Assembly (NCBI GenBank): GCA_002286855.1
Contig: NRSV01000001.1
Location: 186,001 to 250,000, forward strand
DNA: 64,000 bases
Reading direction: 5' to 3'
Source of the DNA: Bipolaris cookei
Lineage: Eukaryota > Ascomycota > Dothideomycetes > Pleosporales > Pleosporaceae
Of this stretch, positions 1 to 11,688 are shown in pieces (the stretch's first letter is position 1; each line of letters starts with the position of its first letter). The position numbers and the translations under genes are program-made. The notes below the pieces were generated by a model that was given only the letters and a program-made list of their open reading frames with translations, was not told where the DNA came from and ran no database searches.

Positions 1-26
1 CATTGCGGCTAACCTTCCCTCTCCAG

Positions 27-1434
27 ATACAACAGCATCCGCATTGATGCCGTCCACTACTGCGAGCTCGAGGAAATCTACGCCGACCAGCGCAGGCGCA
101 AGTCGCGTAACGGAGATGAGATCGATGCCCCCACCGAGCGACTCCAGCAGCTCGGCCAGAGTGTCCGCGGCAACCAATACCTCGGCCAACGCGTGCGCTT
201 CATCAAGCTCCCATACATGACGCGTGAAGCCTGCAAAGCCGACCTTGCGCGAACCGTGTCTGGCTGCCCCAACCTCGAGTACATTGATCTCCCAGACGGC
301 TTCTACAGTGGCGACCAGTCTTGCCAGTTGCTGCGACAGGAGCTGCAGGGACGATGCCCACACATCAGGAGAATGAAGTACACCGAGGGTGGCGAACAGG
401 CTCTCGAATCGCTTCTCCAGGGCTACTGGCAAGAACTCATCACCATTGAGCTCAACAAGATACACATTGAGCCTAGCATCTTGCGCCAGGTCTTTGGTAT
501 GCTTCCCCGACTCAAGGAGCTTACCATTATCGGCGCTCCATGGCTGAACGATTCCACTTTCCACGATGCCCCTGGAATTCCAAACTTCCCTGCTTTGGAA
601 ATCCTGAGGCTAGAAAAGTGCCACACAGTGACTGCAAACGGCTTGGCCCAGTTCCTCCACAACCCCATGTGCAGTGCCAGACTCCGAACGCTCGTACTCA
701 AGGACTGCGCTGGCTTCCCGGTGGCATCTCTTCACATTGTTTTGCAGGCAGCGGTCAACCTTCGGACATTGGAGTACACGGCCACAGTCTCGGCATCCCT
801 TCCCCTGGACCCTATCCCACCCATGAACTCGTACACACTGCACAAGCTCAACTTTGAGGTCGTCTCCAGCGCCGCCAACCAGGTCTATCCACCCGCTGCG
901 TCGTATTACCAGTATCTAGCCAAGTCGCTAATGTCCAACTCGCTCCCTGCTTTGCGACAGCTGTGGGTTCGCGATCCCGATTTCCCAGAAATCCTTACTC
1001 TTGCACCACCAATACGTCCGTTCAGTGAGGCACCCCCGCCCATGTTCAATCAGCCCCTGGAGGTCTACTCCAAGGGTCTTGATGAACTTGATTGGATCTT
1101 CACATCCATCTTGCCTCCCGAAGGCCAGGCACGACGAGCATCCATGTCCGTGGGCCGGCCATTGAGCAGCTATTCGGCACACAAGGGCCTTGGACCACAG
1201 TGGGGCGGAGATGCCCGTAAGAGCATTGTAGTGCCAAATGGGTTCGGCGGATTCCTGGCCATACCTGCTGACAATGATGGGCGGCCAAGGAGTGCAGGCC
1301 ATATGGCACCTAGTGGAGGCTTTGGACACGGCTACTCCAACTCGCTAGGTGGCCGAGAACCCAGCCCGCGCGCAAGCTGGATGACCCACGTTGGCCGCGA
1401 GAAGCGAGCCTCGAGGGCAGACTTGTGGCGCTAG
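27..1434 (+). CDS. F-box/LRR-like protein, 3' part
   Basis: Last exon of a gene that begins left of the window. Bases 1-26 look like an intron end: a CTAAC branch site then CTCCAG, with the frame opening at base 27 and staying open to TAG at 1432-1434. The visible ~468 residues show irregular leucine-rich repeats (segments such as LKELTIIGAPWL, LEILRLEKCHTVT, LRTLVLKDCAGF), followed by a disordered Ser/Gly/Arg-rich tail. This matches fungal proteins with an N-terminal F-box and C-terminal LRRs that present substrates to SCF ubiquitin ligases. The F-box itself would lie outside the window, so that part of the call is inferred. Confidence 0.7.
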
Positions 1435-2700
1435 TTTCTGCTCGTTTGGACACGCCAGCATCGCACCCTGCATCTATGTACTGCATCTTGCCTGCCCGTC
1501 TTCTTTTTTTTACCCTTCTCTCTCGCTCACTTCGATTCTCACTTCTGGATATCTGTCCATCTTCTTTTTTTCCTTCTCAAACATCATCTTTGTAAGATAC
1601 CAAGGAACCTTTTCTTGTTGTGTGTTTTTATTTTTGTTCTATTTTGGTCGTTTTAGGGTTGATGGAACATGGGTGCAACACCAGTACGAATTATGGCGAC
1701 ACCGGGCAGAACCGATGAGGGTCGAACGAAAATACCCCTGGTGAAGGATGGAGTTTCCTTTGTTGGCCATGTGTGCACATAAAGAAACAAAGCAAAGCAA
1801 GAAAGAAAAATAGAGCGCTTGGTTGCGCGAGACTGGTCTCTCGTAGCTACTAAAATACCACCCATGACTTGTGCTTTTAATATCGAGTGCCGGTTTGTTT
1901 TGAGGAAGGGGGGTGGTGCTGGGTGCACAGGGCCAAGGCTTGTGTGCGTGGTAATATTGCAGTTGCTAATTCTCCGCTGGGATATTACACATGTTTTCTC
2001 ATTTAGGCAATATAGGGTGTTATGGTGACATACTAGTACATAAGCGGGTTCGTATCACATACTACATGTGAACGCATAGGGTTCATGCCATTGTCACTGT
2101 CAGGCCAGGTGGCCAGGGGACAGGCGTAGTGTGGTGTGCCCTGTTTGGATGCATGCACAACATTGCGATCTGCAGGATCTCGTTGCATGCCGCGATCTGC
2201 TTGGGGGCCATTCATGCACACGCCATAACTACGTACGTACTCGAATAGCGTGCTGTGGCTAAGGCATGGCAGCCAAGCGTCGCGTTTCAGGCGGGCGTGT
2301 GGCTGGCACTGCACTGACCGCCCCACGCTGGTCAGGTGGACGAGTAGTCTAGCGCACGCGCCTGCGTACGGCCGGCCTGCCAGGTTTCAGTCCAGCCACT
2401 GGCCGTTCTCGCCTACTCAGGAGGACTACCAAGATAGAATGGGGGGTGGAGAGAATGTTTCGGCTGCCTGCCTTGACCTGGTGATTGGATTCAGGTACTT
2501 TAATGTCAAAGAGTTTAACGCCGTCTTAGCCGCATTCCGCCTGCTGCCACCTGTACTTGCTTCTTCACCCTGTTCACGCCTCCTCTTTCCCCTCACTCGC
2601 TGGGCGTGCTCTATGGCCGTGATTGTGATTTCTATGTTCTCTACCTCTCTTCGCGCAGGCACGAGGATTCCAGTCGCACAGCATTCTCGATTACACCGCC
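1435..2700. other. intergenic, 1.27 kb
   Basis: 3' flank of the F-box/LRR-like gene and 5' flank of the RA-PH gene. Pyrimidine-rich stretches occur at about 1500-1570 and 2540-2650, as is common ahead of fungal genes. No convincing coding region seen. Confidence 0.6.
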
Positions 2701-5603
2701 ATGGCTACCGAAGCAATGTCCTCATCTGCAGCTGCGGCAACAGCAACAGCGTCGACGCAAAAGATGTCTCGCTATAGGAGCGTAAGGCGCGCCCAGGAAC
2801 AGCATCCAGCACAGCAGGGCCAGTTTTCGCAGCACGACCAGCCTTCACAGACCATGTCGACAATGCCTACTATGCCAGCAGTGCCGGACTCTCAGCCTCA
2901 GAATGATGCGCCACTCAGCAGGAGCAAGAGCCGCTACCACCGCCGACCACCAACTTCGCACGCGACCAGTCCGCAACCCCCTCACCGCTCAAACACCACA
3001 TTTGACGCTCCACCACCCCTGTGCCCACAGTCGCCGCCTTATACTTCGTCGAATGATGCCGACAGTTCTCCACAACAAACATCGTATGCTGCCAACACCG
3101 CCCAGCGCCGCCCACGTACGGCTAAACCTCGCACCCAAGCGTCGCCCCTTGTCTACGGTGCACCAAGAGATCAGTCCCTCAGCGGCGATGATAGTGCAAG
3201 GGAAATCCTTGAAAAGGAGAAGCAGCGCCAGCGGCAGATGAAGGAAAGACACGATGCAGAGGCACGAGCAAGGAGGCAGGCACAACAGGCCGAGTTGGAC
3301 AGGGCCGACAAGTTAAGTCAGGAGGCAGACGAAGCGGCGCGGTTACAGAAGCAGCAGCAACAGCAGCAGCGAGAGTTTGAAGAAGCAGAGGCGCTGCGTC
3401 GTCAAAGAATCGAGCAAAAGGCAGAGCAGGAGCGTGGGAGACGACTACAGAAAGCCGAACCACGAAAGACTTCGCAAAACAAGGACGAACATCAACGCTA
3501 CGCGGCGCTAGCAAGGCTCGAAGAGCGTTCCCAAAAGCCACCGTCGTCACCTCATGCCATCTCGCCTCCGCGACAGCAAGAAGTTGGGTTTGGCATGTTC
3601 AAAAGGAGAAAGGATGAGGCTCTAGGTCTGGATGCTCCTGCGCAATTGTCGGCTGTACCACAACTCAGCCTCAGCCTCAGTCATGAGGAAGAAACCATCA
3701 AACCTGGTGGAGGAGGTGCGGTCTTGGGTATTGATGCGCCAACCTCAGCCGTGAATGCTGGTGACAGGGTATGTTGGTTGCCTCTTGGGGGGGATAAAGT
3801 GACTAACAACTGGAGCAGCGCGTTACGGTTGTGTGCAACAAGAAGCGCATTCAACTACCAGTCACACCGACCACAACACCTCTGGATCTGATCAAGTCTG
3901 CCTCGACTGTTCTCGCAGACCCAATTGACGTTCGCACAGCAGTCATTTCTGAATATTTTACAAAAGTCAGCATCACGCGCCCGCTTCGCAATTACGAATA
4001 TGTACGAGATGTTATGAACTCGTGGGATCACGACAACCAAAATGAGCTGACCATTATCGATTCGGACGTGGACGGAATCAACCAGGATGATTTGCTCGCA
4101 TACAAAGTGCCCGAGGCGAGACCTGAAGGCATGTCATGCTTTATCCAATACTCTTCGAGACCCGGCAAGTGGAGCAAGCGCCTCCTTACCCTGCGTCCCG
4201 ACGGCCAGCTAGTCATGGCGAAGAATGAAAAGACCAAGGAAAAGGATCTGGAGAACATTTGCACGCTTACAGACTACGACATCTACACGGTGACGCAGCA
4301 GAAGCTGGCAAGGGTCAAGCCACCCAAGAAGATATGCTATGCGGTTAAGAGTATGCAAAAGTCGAACATTTTTGCGGACGAGTCGCAGTATGTGCATTTC
4401 TTCTGCACCAATGACCGCAACACAGCAAACATGTTCTATCAGGCCTTGCAGTCGTGGCGGAGCTGGTATCTCAAGTACCAAAAGGGCGAGGGTTCGAAGA
4501 AGAAGTCGCCGGCCATGCGCAATGTGTCTGGCAACCAAGAGGCAGCGCAGTCATCAGCGCATGCACGGGGTGAGTCTGTAGGATCACATTACCAGCTGGG
4601 TGCTTTCTCGTCGTTGTTGGACATGGACAGTTTCAACAAGAAGCTAGATGAAATTGAAGTGCATAAGCCGGGTGAGTTTCCAGATGACAAGCCCTTGTCG
4701 AAGCTTGATAGCAGAGTAATGCATATGAGGAAGAAGTCGTTGCGGGTGAAGCAACCGCCTCCGGCAACGTTGATCAAGAGTGCAATCAGCAAGCCCAACC
4801 CGTCGCAGCCCACGTCTCGACAGACGTCTGGACGACGCAGCTTTGATGGCAAGGAGGAAGAAGCATTTACTTCTAGTGGGCTTCTAGGCCGGGGCTATAC
4901 CGAACGCCAGGCTGCAGCCCAGGCTCGTGAGCAGCAGCAGCAGCAGCAGGCGGCCGCTTTTTCAGAGGGTCCATCACTGCTGAGCGTGGGTCGGCTGGGT
5001 CAGGCCGACAGTAGTGTCAAACGTAGCACTTCAACGCGCAGTAACCACTATCGACGGACATCAAGCGACCTGCAAAGAAGTGCTTCGAAGCGGGTACCTG
5101 GTATGCCAGAGCCGTTGATTGATCTGACGCCGCAGTACCGTCCACCACCACAACATCTCAACAAGGGCAAAGGGTACAACCCGGGAGCGGGCTCAGGGCC
5201 ACTTGTGGAAAGCGCAACGTCGATAGAAGAAGCAATCAAGATCCCTTCATCGACAGATTGGCGAGCGGGCCGGCCGGGAACATCACGCCCACATGGAACA
5301 TATGGTGCTGGTGGCCACGAACGTACACGGTCTCTTAAGGGTCGTGGCGAGCCCCTGGCTGCATACACGCATAACAACCATGGTGGAGCGCCTGAGGATG
5401 CTAGCAAAGCATTCACCGGCGGGGGCCTGTTGTCCCAGGCTGGGTATTCCCAAGGCCGCGACGTTATCGGTCGAGGAGTCATGGATGGCAGCAAAGCCCG
5501 AGGCCCAATGGTCAATCTGAACCTGAACAATGAGTTTGCGCAGGGCAGCTTGCTCGGCGGGATGCCCGTTGCCGCACCGGTGATTGATCGAAGTGGCAAG
5601 TAA
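2701..5603 (+). CDS. RA-PH domain adaptor protein
   Basis: Two exons, 2701..3768 and 3819..5603, 950 aa. The 50-nt intron has donor GTATGT, branch GACTAAC and acceptor GCAG, and keeps phase 0. Residues 1-150 are Pro/Gln/Ser-rich and disordered. About 155-275 is a Glu/Gln/Arg-rich coiled coil with a polyQ run. About 357-440 resembles a Ras-association domain (RVTVVCNKKRIQLPVT onward) and about 458-575 a PH domain (GKWSKRLLTLRPDGQL to the SWRSWYL helix). The C-terminus is disordered. A tandem RA-PH unit after a coiled coil recalls the MRL/Grb7 adaptors of animals, which couple Ras-family GTPases and phosphoinositides to actin or polarity. A role in fungal polarity is inference. Start chosen at the first ATG in good context (CCGCCATGG). 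Confidence 0.8.
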
Positions 5604-7112
5604 GGTGTTTTGGGAGGGGGCAAAGATGGGTGGTTTGCAGGCGGAACCACTTCCAAAACGGCACGTGGCGTCCTTTTTTTCTTCTCTTTCCTTTGTGAGC
5701 GCGATTTTAGCCTGATATCCCTGCATAAATTTTTTTCTTTCTCTTCCTTGCGGTTTGTTTCCCAGTGTGGTCAGCCCAAAGGCTTGTTTTTCAGGTGGCG
5801 CAGATGTTGAGGCATGGTGGGTGGGGGTGTGAGAGGGTTGCTTGGTATGGCGGAGCAGGTGAGGCTAGATATCGTGAGAGTATTGAATTGATATAGATGT
5901 TTGGACTGATATGGGTCTAGATGCGACTAGCTGGAGACAATGGCGGGTGAGACTGTGAGGTAAAGGTATATGGGAGATTCAATTTGCATGGTTGCATGGT
6001 GTTGTGTGCTTACTATGTGTCTGTCCGACCAAGTCTCCGATGTCTCCGCCTCCGCCCAAAGACGGGCCCACTCGATTGGCTGTGGAGAGGGTGGCGTGCT
6101 GGAAACTTCACCCCCCGTCGAGCGGGAACCCCGCAATCGCCGGCCTAATGACGAGACGGTGCAGCAGGCGGACGCAGTACCGCCTCGGCATATTAACTTC
6201 ACAGACGTGTACAGCAACATGCGCTACATATGCGCAATTCGCAGTTGCGACAAAAGAGATGAAGAGACAAAGGAGTCGTCAGAGTTGAGCGGCACGCATC
6301 GACACGGGATCGATCGGTCGATGGTCCGCTCCTCGTCTCATTTCCTCGACAAACTGTTGAGTTGTTGACTCGCGCACACTCACCGGCCACGCTCCAGCTT
6401 TGCCCTGCTGGGCACCAGCCGCGGGGAGGGAACATGCTAGTAGGTAGTGGGTAGGTGTGTACACAGTACATGTTTACTGTATATGTACATGGGTGCATAT
6501 GTACTCTACTCACATGCTCAGAGAATTGGGTATTGTGCATGTTTTGCCAGTGCTGTGTGGGTTAATTGCTACTCTAGTTTGCTCGAAGCCAGCAAATGAT
6601 ATGGGTAGCATCATGGTGACTGCAGGGCCAGCAACGACGTCACCTGCACCAAGCGAGCAAGTCGGCTGGGGGGAGCTCTGACCCGAGCATCCCAACCACC
6701 CTAAACCCTCCCCACGTCGGGGTCTCCCAACGCTCAAGCTCCCAAAACAATAAGCGGCCCACCATCTCGAGCCCTTGGCGTTGCTGCAGGGCATGTCTGC
6801 TGGGACCACGCCAACCGCTATTATCTCGACTTTTTCCTGTCCATTCTGCTCACACAATTTCATCAATTGCTCTCCGCGGCTGCACCACCACATCTTGTTG
6901 CAGACCCGTATCGCCTATTCTCTCCCCACCCCCCGGCTCAGTAACCCAACCGCCCGTCTAGCGCCGCATCCTGCAGCAGTCTAACCAAGTACCGAGCTCC
7001 AGCTCCCTCAGCCCTGTTCTGCCTCTCCTTCTCATTCTCTCTTCTCGAACAGCATTCTGAATCTGCCATTGTGTCTCCCCCTCCTCCCATCTGACCCCAC
7101 CACACATTCACA
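5604..7112. other. intergenic, 1.5 kb
   Basis: 3' flank of the RA-PH gene and promoter of glycogen synthase. A short alternating stretch rich in TACATG/GTACAT lies at about 6456-6510. The 300 bp before the glycogen synthase ATG are C/T-rich. No gene seen. Confidence 0.6.
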
Positions 7113-9438
7113 ATGGCCTCGGGAGCGCGAGACGTGCAGAACCACGTCCTGTTTGAGGTTGCGACCGAAGTCGCAAACAGAGGTAGCTCCCCTCCATCCT
7201 GGTCCCATGACGCAAAACCCTAACGAGCTCCAGTCGGCGGCATCTACTCGGTCCTCAAATCAAAGGCCCAAGTCACCACAGCAGAGTATGGCGCTGCATA
7301 CACTCTGCTCGGCCCCTGGAATAGGGCTTCGGTAAGCACCATGCTTGCTCACTGCGACACTCCCTGCTCACAAATACACAGGCCGCCGTCGAAGTAGAAC
7401 CCATTGTTCCCAAAGATCCTGCTCTGCTGGCCACGATCAAGTCCATGGACGAGCGGGGCATCAAGACGCTATACGGACGATGGTTGATTGATGGTGCCCC
7501 GCGTGTGCTACTCTTTGACACTGGCACTGGCTACAGGTGGCTCGATGAGTGGAAGGGCGACCTCTGGTCTTCTACAGGCATTCCTTCGCCTCCTGGCGAT
7601 TCCGAGACCAACGAGGCCATTGTCTTTGGCTACCTCATTGCTTGGTTTTTGGGCGAAGTAAGAAGCAAACATGAAATCAACTTTTGGTACATTTGCTAAC
7701 TGCTTCCTCAGTATGTCTACCATGAGAAGCAGCGGGCCGTCATTGTCCAGTTCCACGAGTGGCTGGCAGGTGTTGCAGTGCCCCTTTGCAAGAAGCGCCG
7801 CATCGACGTGACTACTATTTTCACGACACACGCCACACTTCTCGGTCGCTACCTTTGCGCTGGCTCAGTCGACTTTTACAACAATCTGCAATACTTTGAC
7901 GTGGATGCCGAAGCAGGAAAGCGGGGTATCTACCATCGCTACTGCATTGAGCGGGCTGCCACGCATGCTGCCGACGTCTTCACAACCGTGTCCCACATCA
8001 CTGCCTATGAGAGCGAGCATCTCTTGAAGCGAAAGCCTGATGGTGTATTGCCCAACGGTCTCAATGTCAAGAAGTTTTCTGCAACGCACGAGTTCCAGAA
8101 CTTGCACCAACAGGCAAAGGTCAAGATTAATGACTTTGTGCGCGGACACTTCTATGGTCACAATGACTTTGATCCCGAGAACACGCTCTACTTTTTCACA
8201 GCTGGTCGCTACGAGTACCGGAATAAGGGTGTGGACATGTTTATCGAATCACTGGCACGACTGAACCACAGGATGAAGAGCGAGAACTCCAACATGACAG
8301 TCGTTGCTTTTATCATTCTGCCCGCACAGACTACATCTCTTTCGGTCGATTCACTCAAGGGACAGGCAGTCATCAAGGCGCTTCACGACAGCGTGAACAA
8401 CATTGCCGAGAATGTGGCCAAGAAGCTATTTGAGCGCTCTCTGACTTGGACAGAGGGCTCTGAGCTCCCTGAAGACAAGGATTTGATCACGCCTGCTGAT
8501 AAGATTCTGCTCCGCCGAAGATTGTTCGCCATGAAGCGCCATAACCTGCCACCCATTGTCACACACAACATGGTCAATGATGCCGAAGATCCTGTACTGA
8601 ACCAACTGCGTCGCTGCCAGCTTTTCAACCACCCCTCAGACCGCGTCAAGGTTGTTTTTCACCCAGAGTTTTTGAACTCGGCCAACCCAGTGCTGCCCAT
8701 GGACTACGACGACTTTGTCCGTGGAACCCATCTTGGTGTATTCTCGTCTTACTACGAGCCATGGGGCTACACTCCGGCCGAGTGTACTGTCATGGGTGTT
8801 CCAAGTATCACAACAAATCTGTCTGGTTTTGGTTGCTACATGGAGGAGTTGATTGAAAATGCTCAAGACTACGGTATCTACATTGTAGACCGGAGAATGA
8901 AGGGCGTAGATGACTCAGTCAATCAGCTCGTCGACTATATGTTTGAATTCACAAAGAAGAGCAAGCGCCAGCGCATCAACCAGCGGAATCGGACAGAGCG
9001 TCTCAGTGACCTGCTCGACTGGAAGCGCATGGGTTTGGAGTATGTCAAGGCTCGACAACTGGCACTCCGACGAGCATACCCTGCCGCGTATGAGGATGAC
9101 GAGGAGCCTGACTTCTTCAACTCGCAGGATGTCAAGATTTCTCGGCCTCTATCTGAGCCTGGATCGCCGCGTGAGCGTTCAGGTATGATGACTCCGGGCG
9201 ACTTTGCCTCGCTGCAAGAAGGCCGTGAGGGATTGAGTACTGAGGACTACATTGCGTGGAAGCTTCCGTAAGTGCCGAATGACTGGGTTGGCTATTGATG
9301 AATGATTGCTAACAAATATGCAGTGAAGAGGAAGAGGCCGATGACTTCACTTTCCCGCTTACCCTGAAGACCAAGAGCAAGCCCAACTCTGGCGCAACCA
9401 CACCTACCTTGTCTACTGCGGTAAATGGAGCTGACTAA
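7113..9438 (+). CDS. gsy1: glycogen synthase (GT3)
   Basis: Transfers glucose from UDP-glucose to the non-reducing end of glycogen in the cytosol. Five exons: 7113..7182, 7234..7331, 7382..7657, 7712..9267, 9324..9438; 704 aa, the usual family length. All junctions are GT-AG and phases agree (1, 0, 0, 2). The start gives MASGARDVQNHVLFEVATE, leading into the donor-binding segment VGGIYSVLKSK. The two conserved glutamates of the active-site motif fall at about residues 497 and 505 (YYEPWGYTPAEC). An Arg/Lys cluster at about 563-577 (KKSKRQRINQRNR) corresponds to the glucose-6-phosphate-sensing helix of yeast Gsy2. The Ser-containing C-terminal tail (LSEPGSPRERSG, about 630-645) resembles the region phosphorylated in yeast to inhibit the enzyme. 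Confidence 0.96.
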
Positions 9439-11688
9439 ACGTCTGTTGTTGTTATTTTATTTACCAAGTACAATGACGAACAAGTACGAAATGAAGGGAA
9501 ATTGCATTAAATGTATCCATTGTTTTTTTTCTTGTTTCTGGTTTTTGATTGAAAAGACGCGAAACGGATGCTTTTTTTCTTTAACGTAGAGGAAATAGGA
9601 AGAAGTACTGCGTGTGAGAGTGTGATAGTGTTGCATGTAGTAGTGTTTTGATAGCGAAAGTCAAAGAACCTTTTGTACAAATTTAGGCATCACTCTTTAT
9701 ATGTAATTGCAAAACACTAACTCTGCATCCGCACCTTTATACGCATGGCCTTTTTTGAGATTTCCTACTATCTCTATATGGCGTGGGAAAGGGGGGAAGA
9801 GGAGTAGAGAGATATTGTTTTCCGTGCGGCAGTGCCAAGCTACGTATCGATAGCATCCACGTGAGCCCTCCGCAACTAGAATTGGCCCAGGTTTTTTGTT
9901 TGCAAATATAATAGATAAAAAACCCACTCTAATACATACGACCATTGGAAACTGAGAATTAGGCATCCCGTCCGATCTGCCCTATACAAGCAGTTTACCG
10001 GCGGATTAGTAGTTAGGTGGGTGACCACTAGCGAATCCCCGCTGTCGTATGTTTTTTTATTTCGGCAATTTTTTTTAAAATCTGTTTGCATTTTCCTAAT
10101 TCGCGCAAGTCAAGTGTGCATGGTTCTTGACGTGATTTTAGTTATGAGAAATGCTATCAAGCTGTCTGGTCGTATGTAAGGCTACGGTCCGAATCGCACA
10201 CTGGACGTACTTACATAAGTACATGCCGTGCTCATCCGATTTGTGTGCACCACGCATCTTACGTACTTTTATATCTCTATCATGCTACTTGTTCAACCCG
10301 TGTCTGTGGCCCTTTTGTTTCCTTCTCTCGGAATGGGCACTTGCGCTTCCGAATCCGCGGATACCGGGATCCGAGTCGGCAGAATCATTAAAGTTGAGGA
10401 TTACATTTACGCATTTGTGCGTTGTGAGGCGGTGAGCTGTGTACATACATACAGTATGTAGAGGAAAGGGAAAGGTGGGGCCTATCGGATCTCATGGTTA
10501 TACTCGAAACAAGGCTGAATGGGCGGTGTGGCGCACCCCTTTGTGGCGCAGCACGTGTAGGGAAGGGAGGGAAAGGGGCCAGATAGTGCTACCTGTGTGT
10601 GCTTGGGCCTACACTTTGTATCTTCGGCCGATGCGTCGAGTGTCACAGACTCTTGCCTGGGAAGACGAGAGGGCGTAAGGTGAGGTGAGGTGGTTTTGTT
10701 TCAAGGGTTTAGGGCTGGGGCTGAGCATGGGTTGGCTGGAAAGTTTGTTTGGTGGATGATGTCAGAGGTAAGGATGGGACGGGAGGAAATACGAAATATG
10801 CGGGATAGGCGAGGATCGAAGGGAGTTAGGCTATGGCAGATGGGTGAGATGGGGAGATGTGACAACACATCTAGCTTGGATTGCTCGGAAGTGTCGAGGT
10901 GCATGTTACGAGGGGTTGAAGAGGGTGTGGAGGGGTTTATCATGCGTGGTTTGTGGGGTGGGGTGGGAATTGTTTACACGTGGTGTTGGTTAGAGATGGA
11001 TGGGGAAGGCAGGATTTATTGTCGTTGTGTAGAGTAATTCACAATAACCACACGCCTACGTACTACATCGTGTGTAGTTTGTAAAAGTGTGGCGTAACAG
11101 GATGGTACTTTGCAAGTCCCCCATACAGGGGTAAGTGGGCATAATAAAACTTCCCGGGGCCGCACGCACGATGCATACTAAAACCCAAAGGTCTGGGCGT
11201 GCAGGACGCCCCTCAGACGCCCCTTGGCATCATCGCGCCTCACCGCGATAAGCCGAAATCCATTCGCGATGTTCATCTGGAACCAACCCCGGTTTCCATC
11301 CAACCGTGGTTTGGAAACTCTTCGCTCTCTTGTCTCCGCCCCCCCCCCCCCCTTTTTTTTTACATCAGGGAACCATGTCCATTACCAACTATGCTCTTAA
11401 ACGGTCCTTTGTTGCGACGCGCTATCGGGTCGGTCCGTTGATGTGATGCTCTCCTTCTGCCACCGCCGCCGCCGCTGATTAACGAACGCTTGACCAGCTC
11501 AGCTTTCGTTGCTGTTCCGCGCATTGTCCCCCATCATAACTAGTTGTTTCCTTCGCCTTTTTGACTAGACTGGAACTCTTTTTTCTTCTTTTGCTTTTCT
11601 TGTTTGCTATACGACGGGACGATCGACATCCGAGGCTTTTCTATAGTCACGCGTTTTCTTTCGCCTATAGGGCGCTCGCAGGGCAGTC
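9439..11688. other. intergenic, 2.25 kb
   Basis: Longest gene-free stretch of the window. It has AT-rich runs after glycogen synthase, a G/A-rich part at about 10440-10990, and a homopolymer junction of about 14 C then 9 T at 11339-11361. The last 250 bp before the TRK gene are pyrimidine-rich. ORFs here lack domain or intron support. Confidence 0.6.

Noticed and set aside
2250..2777. 175-codon ORF ahead of the RA-PH gene
   Set aside because: Overlaps the RA-PH start in another frame, starts with a non-conserved sequence and shows no domain; most likely chance in GC-rich promoter DNA.
10690..11037. 115-codon ORF in the spacer before the TRK gene
   Set aside because: G-rich low-complexity sequence with no homology pattern; opposite-strand ORFs equally open.
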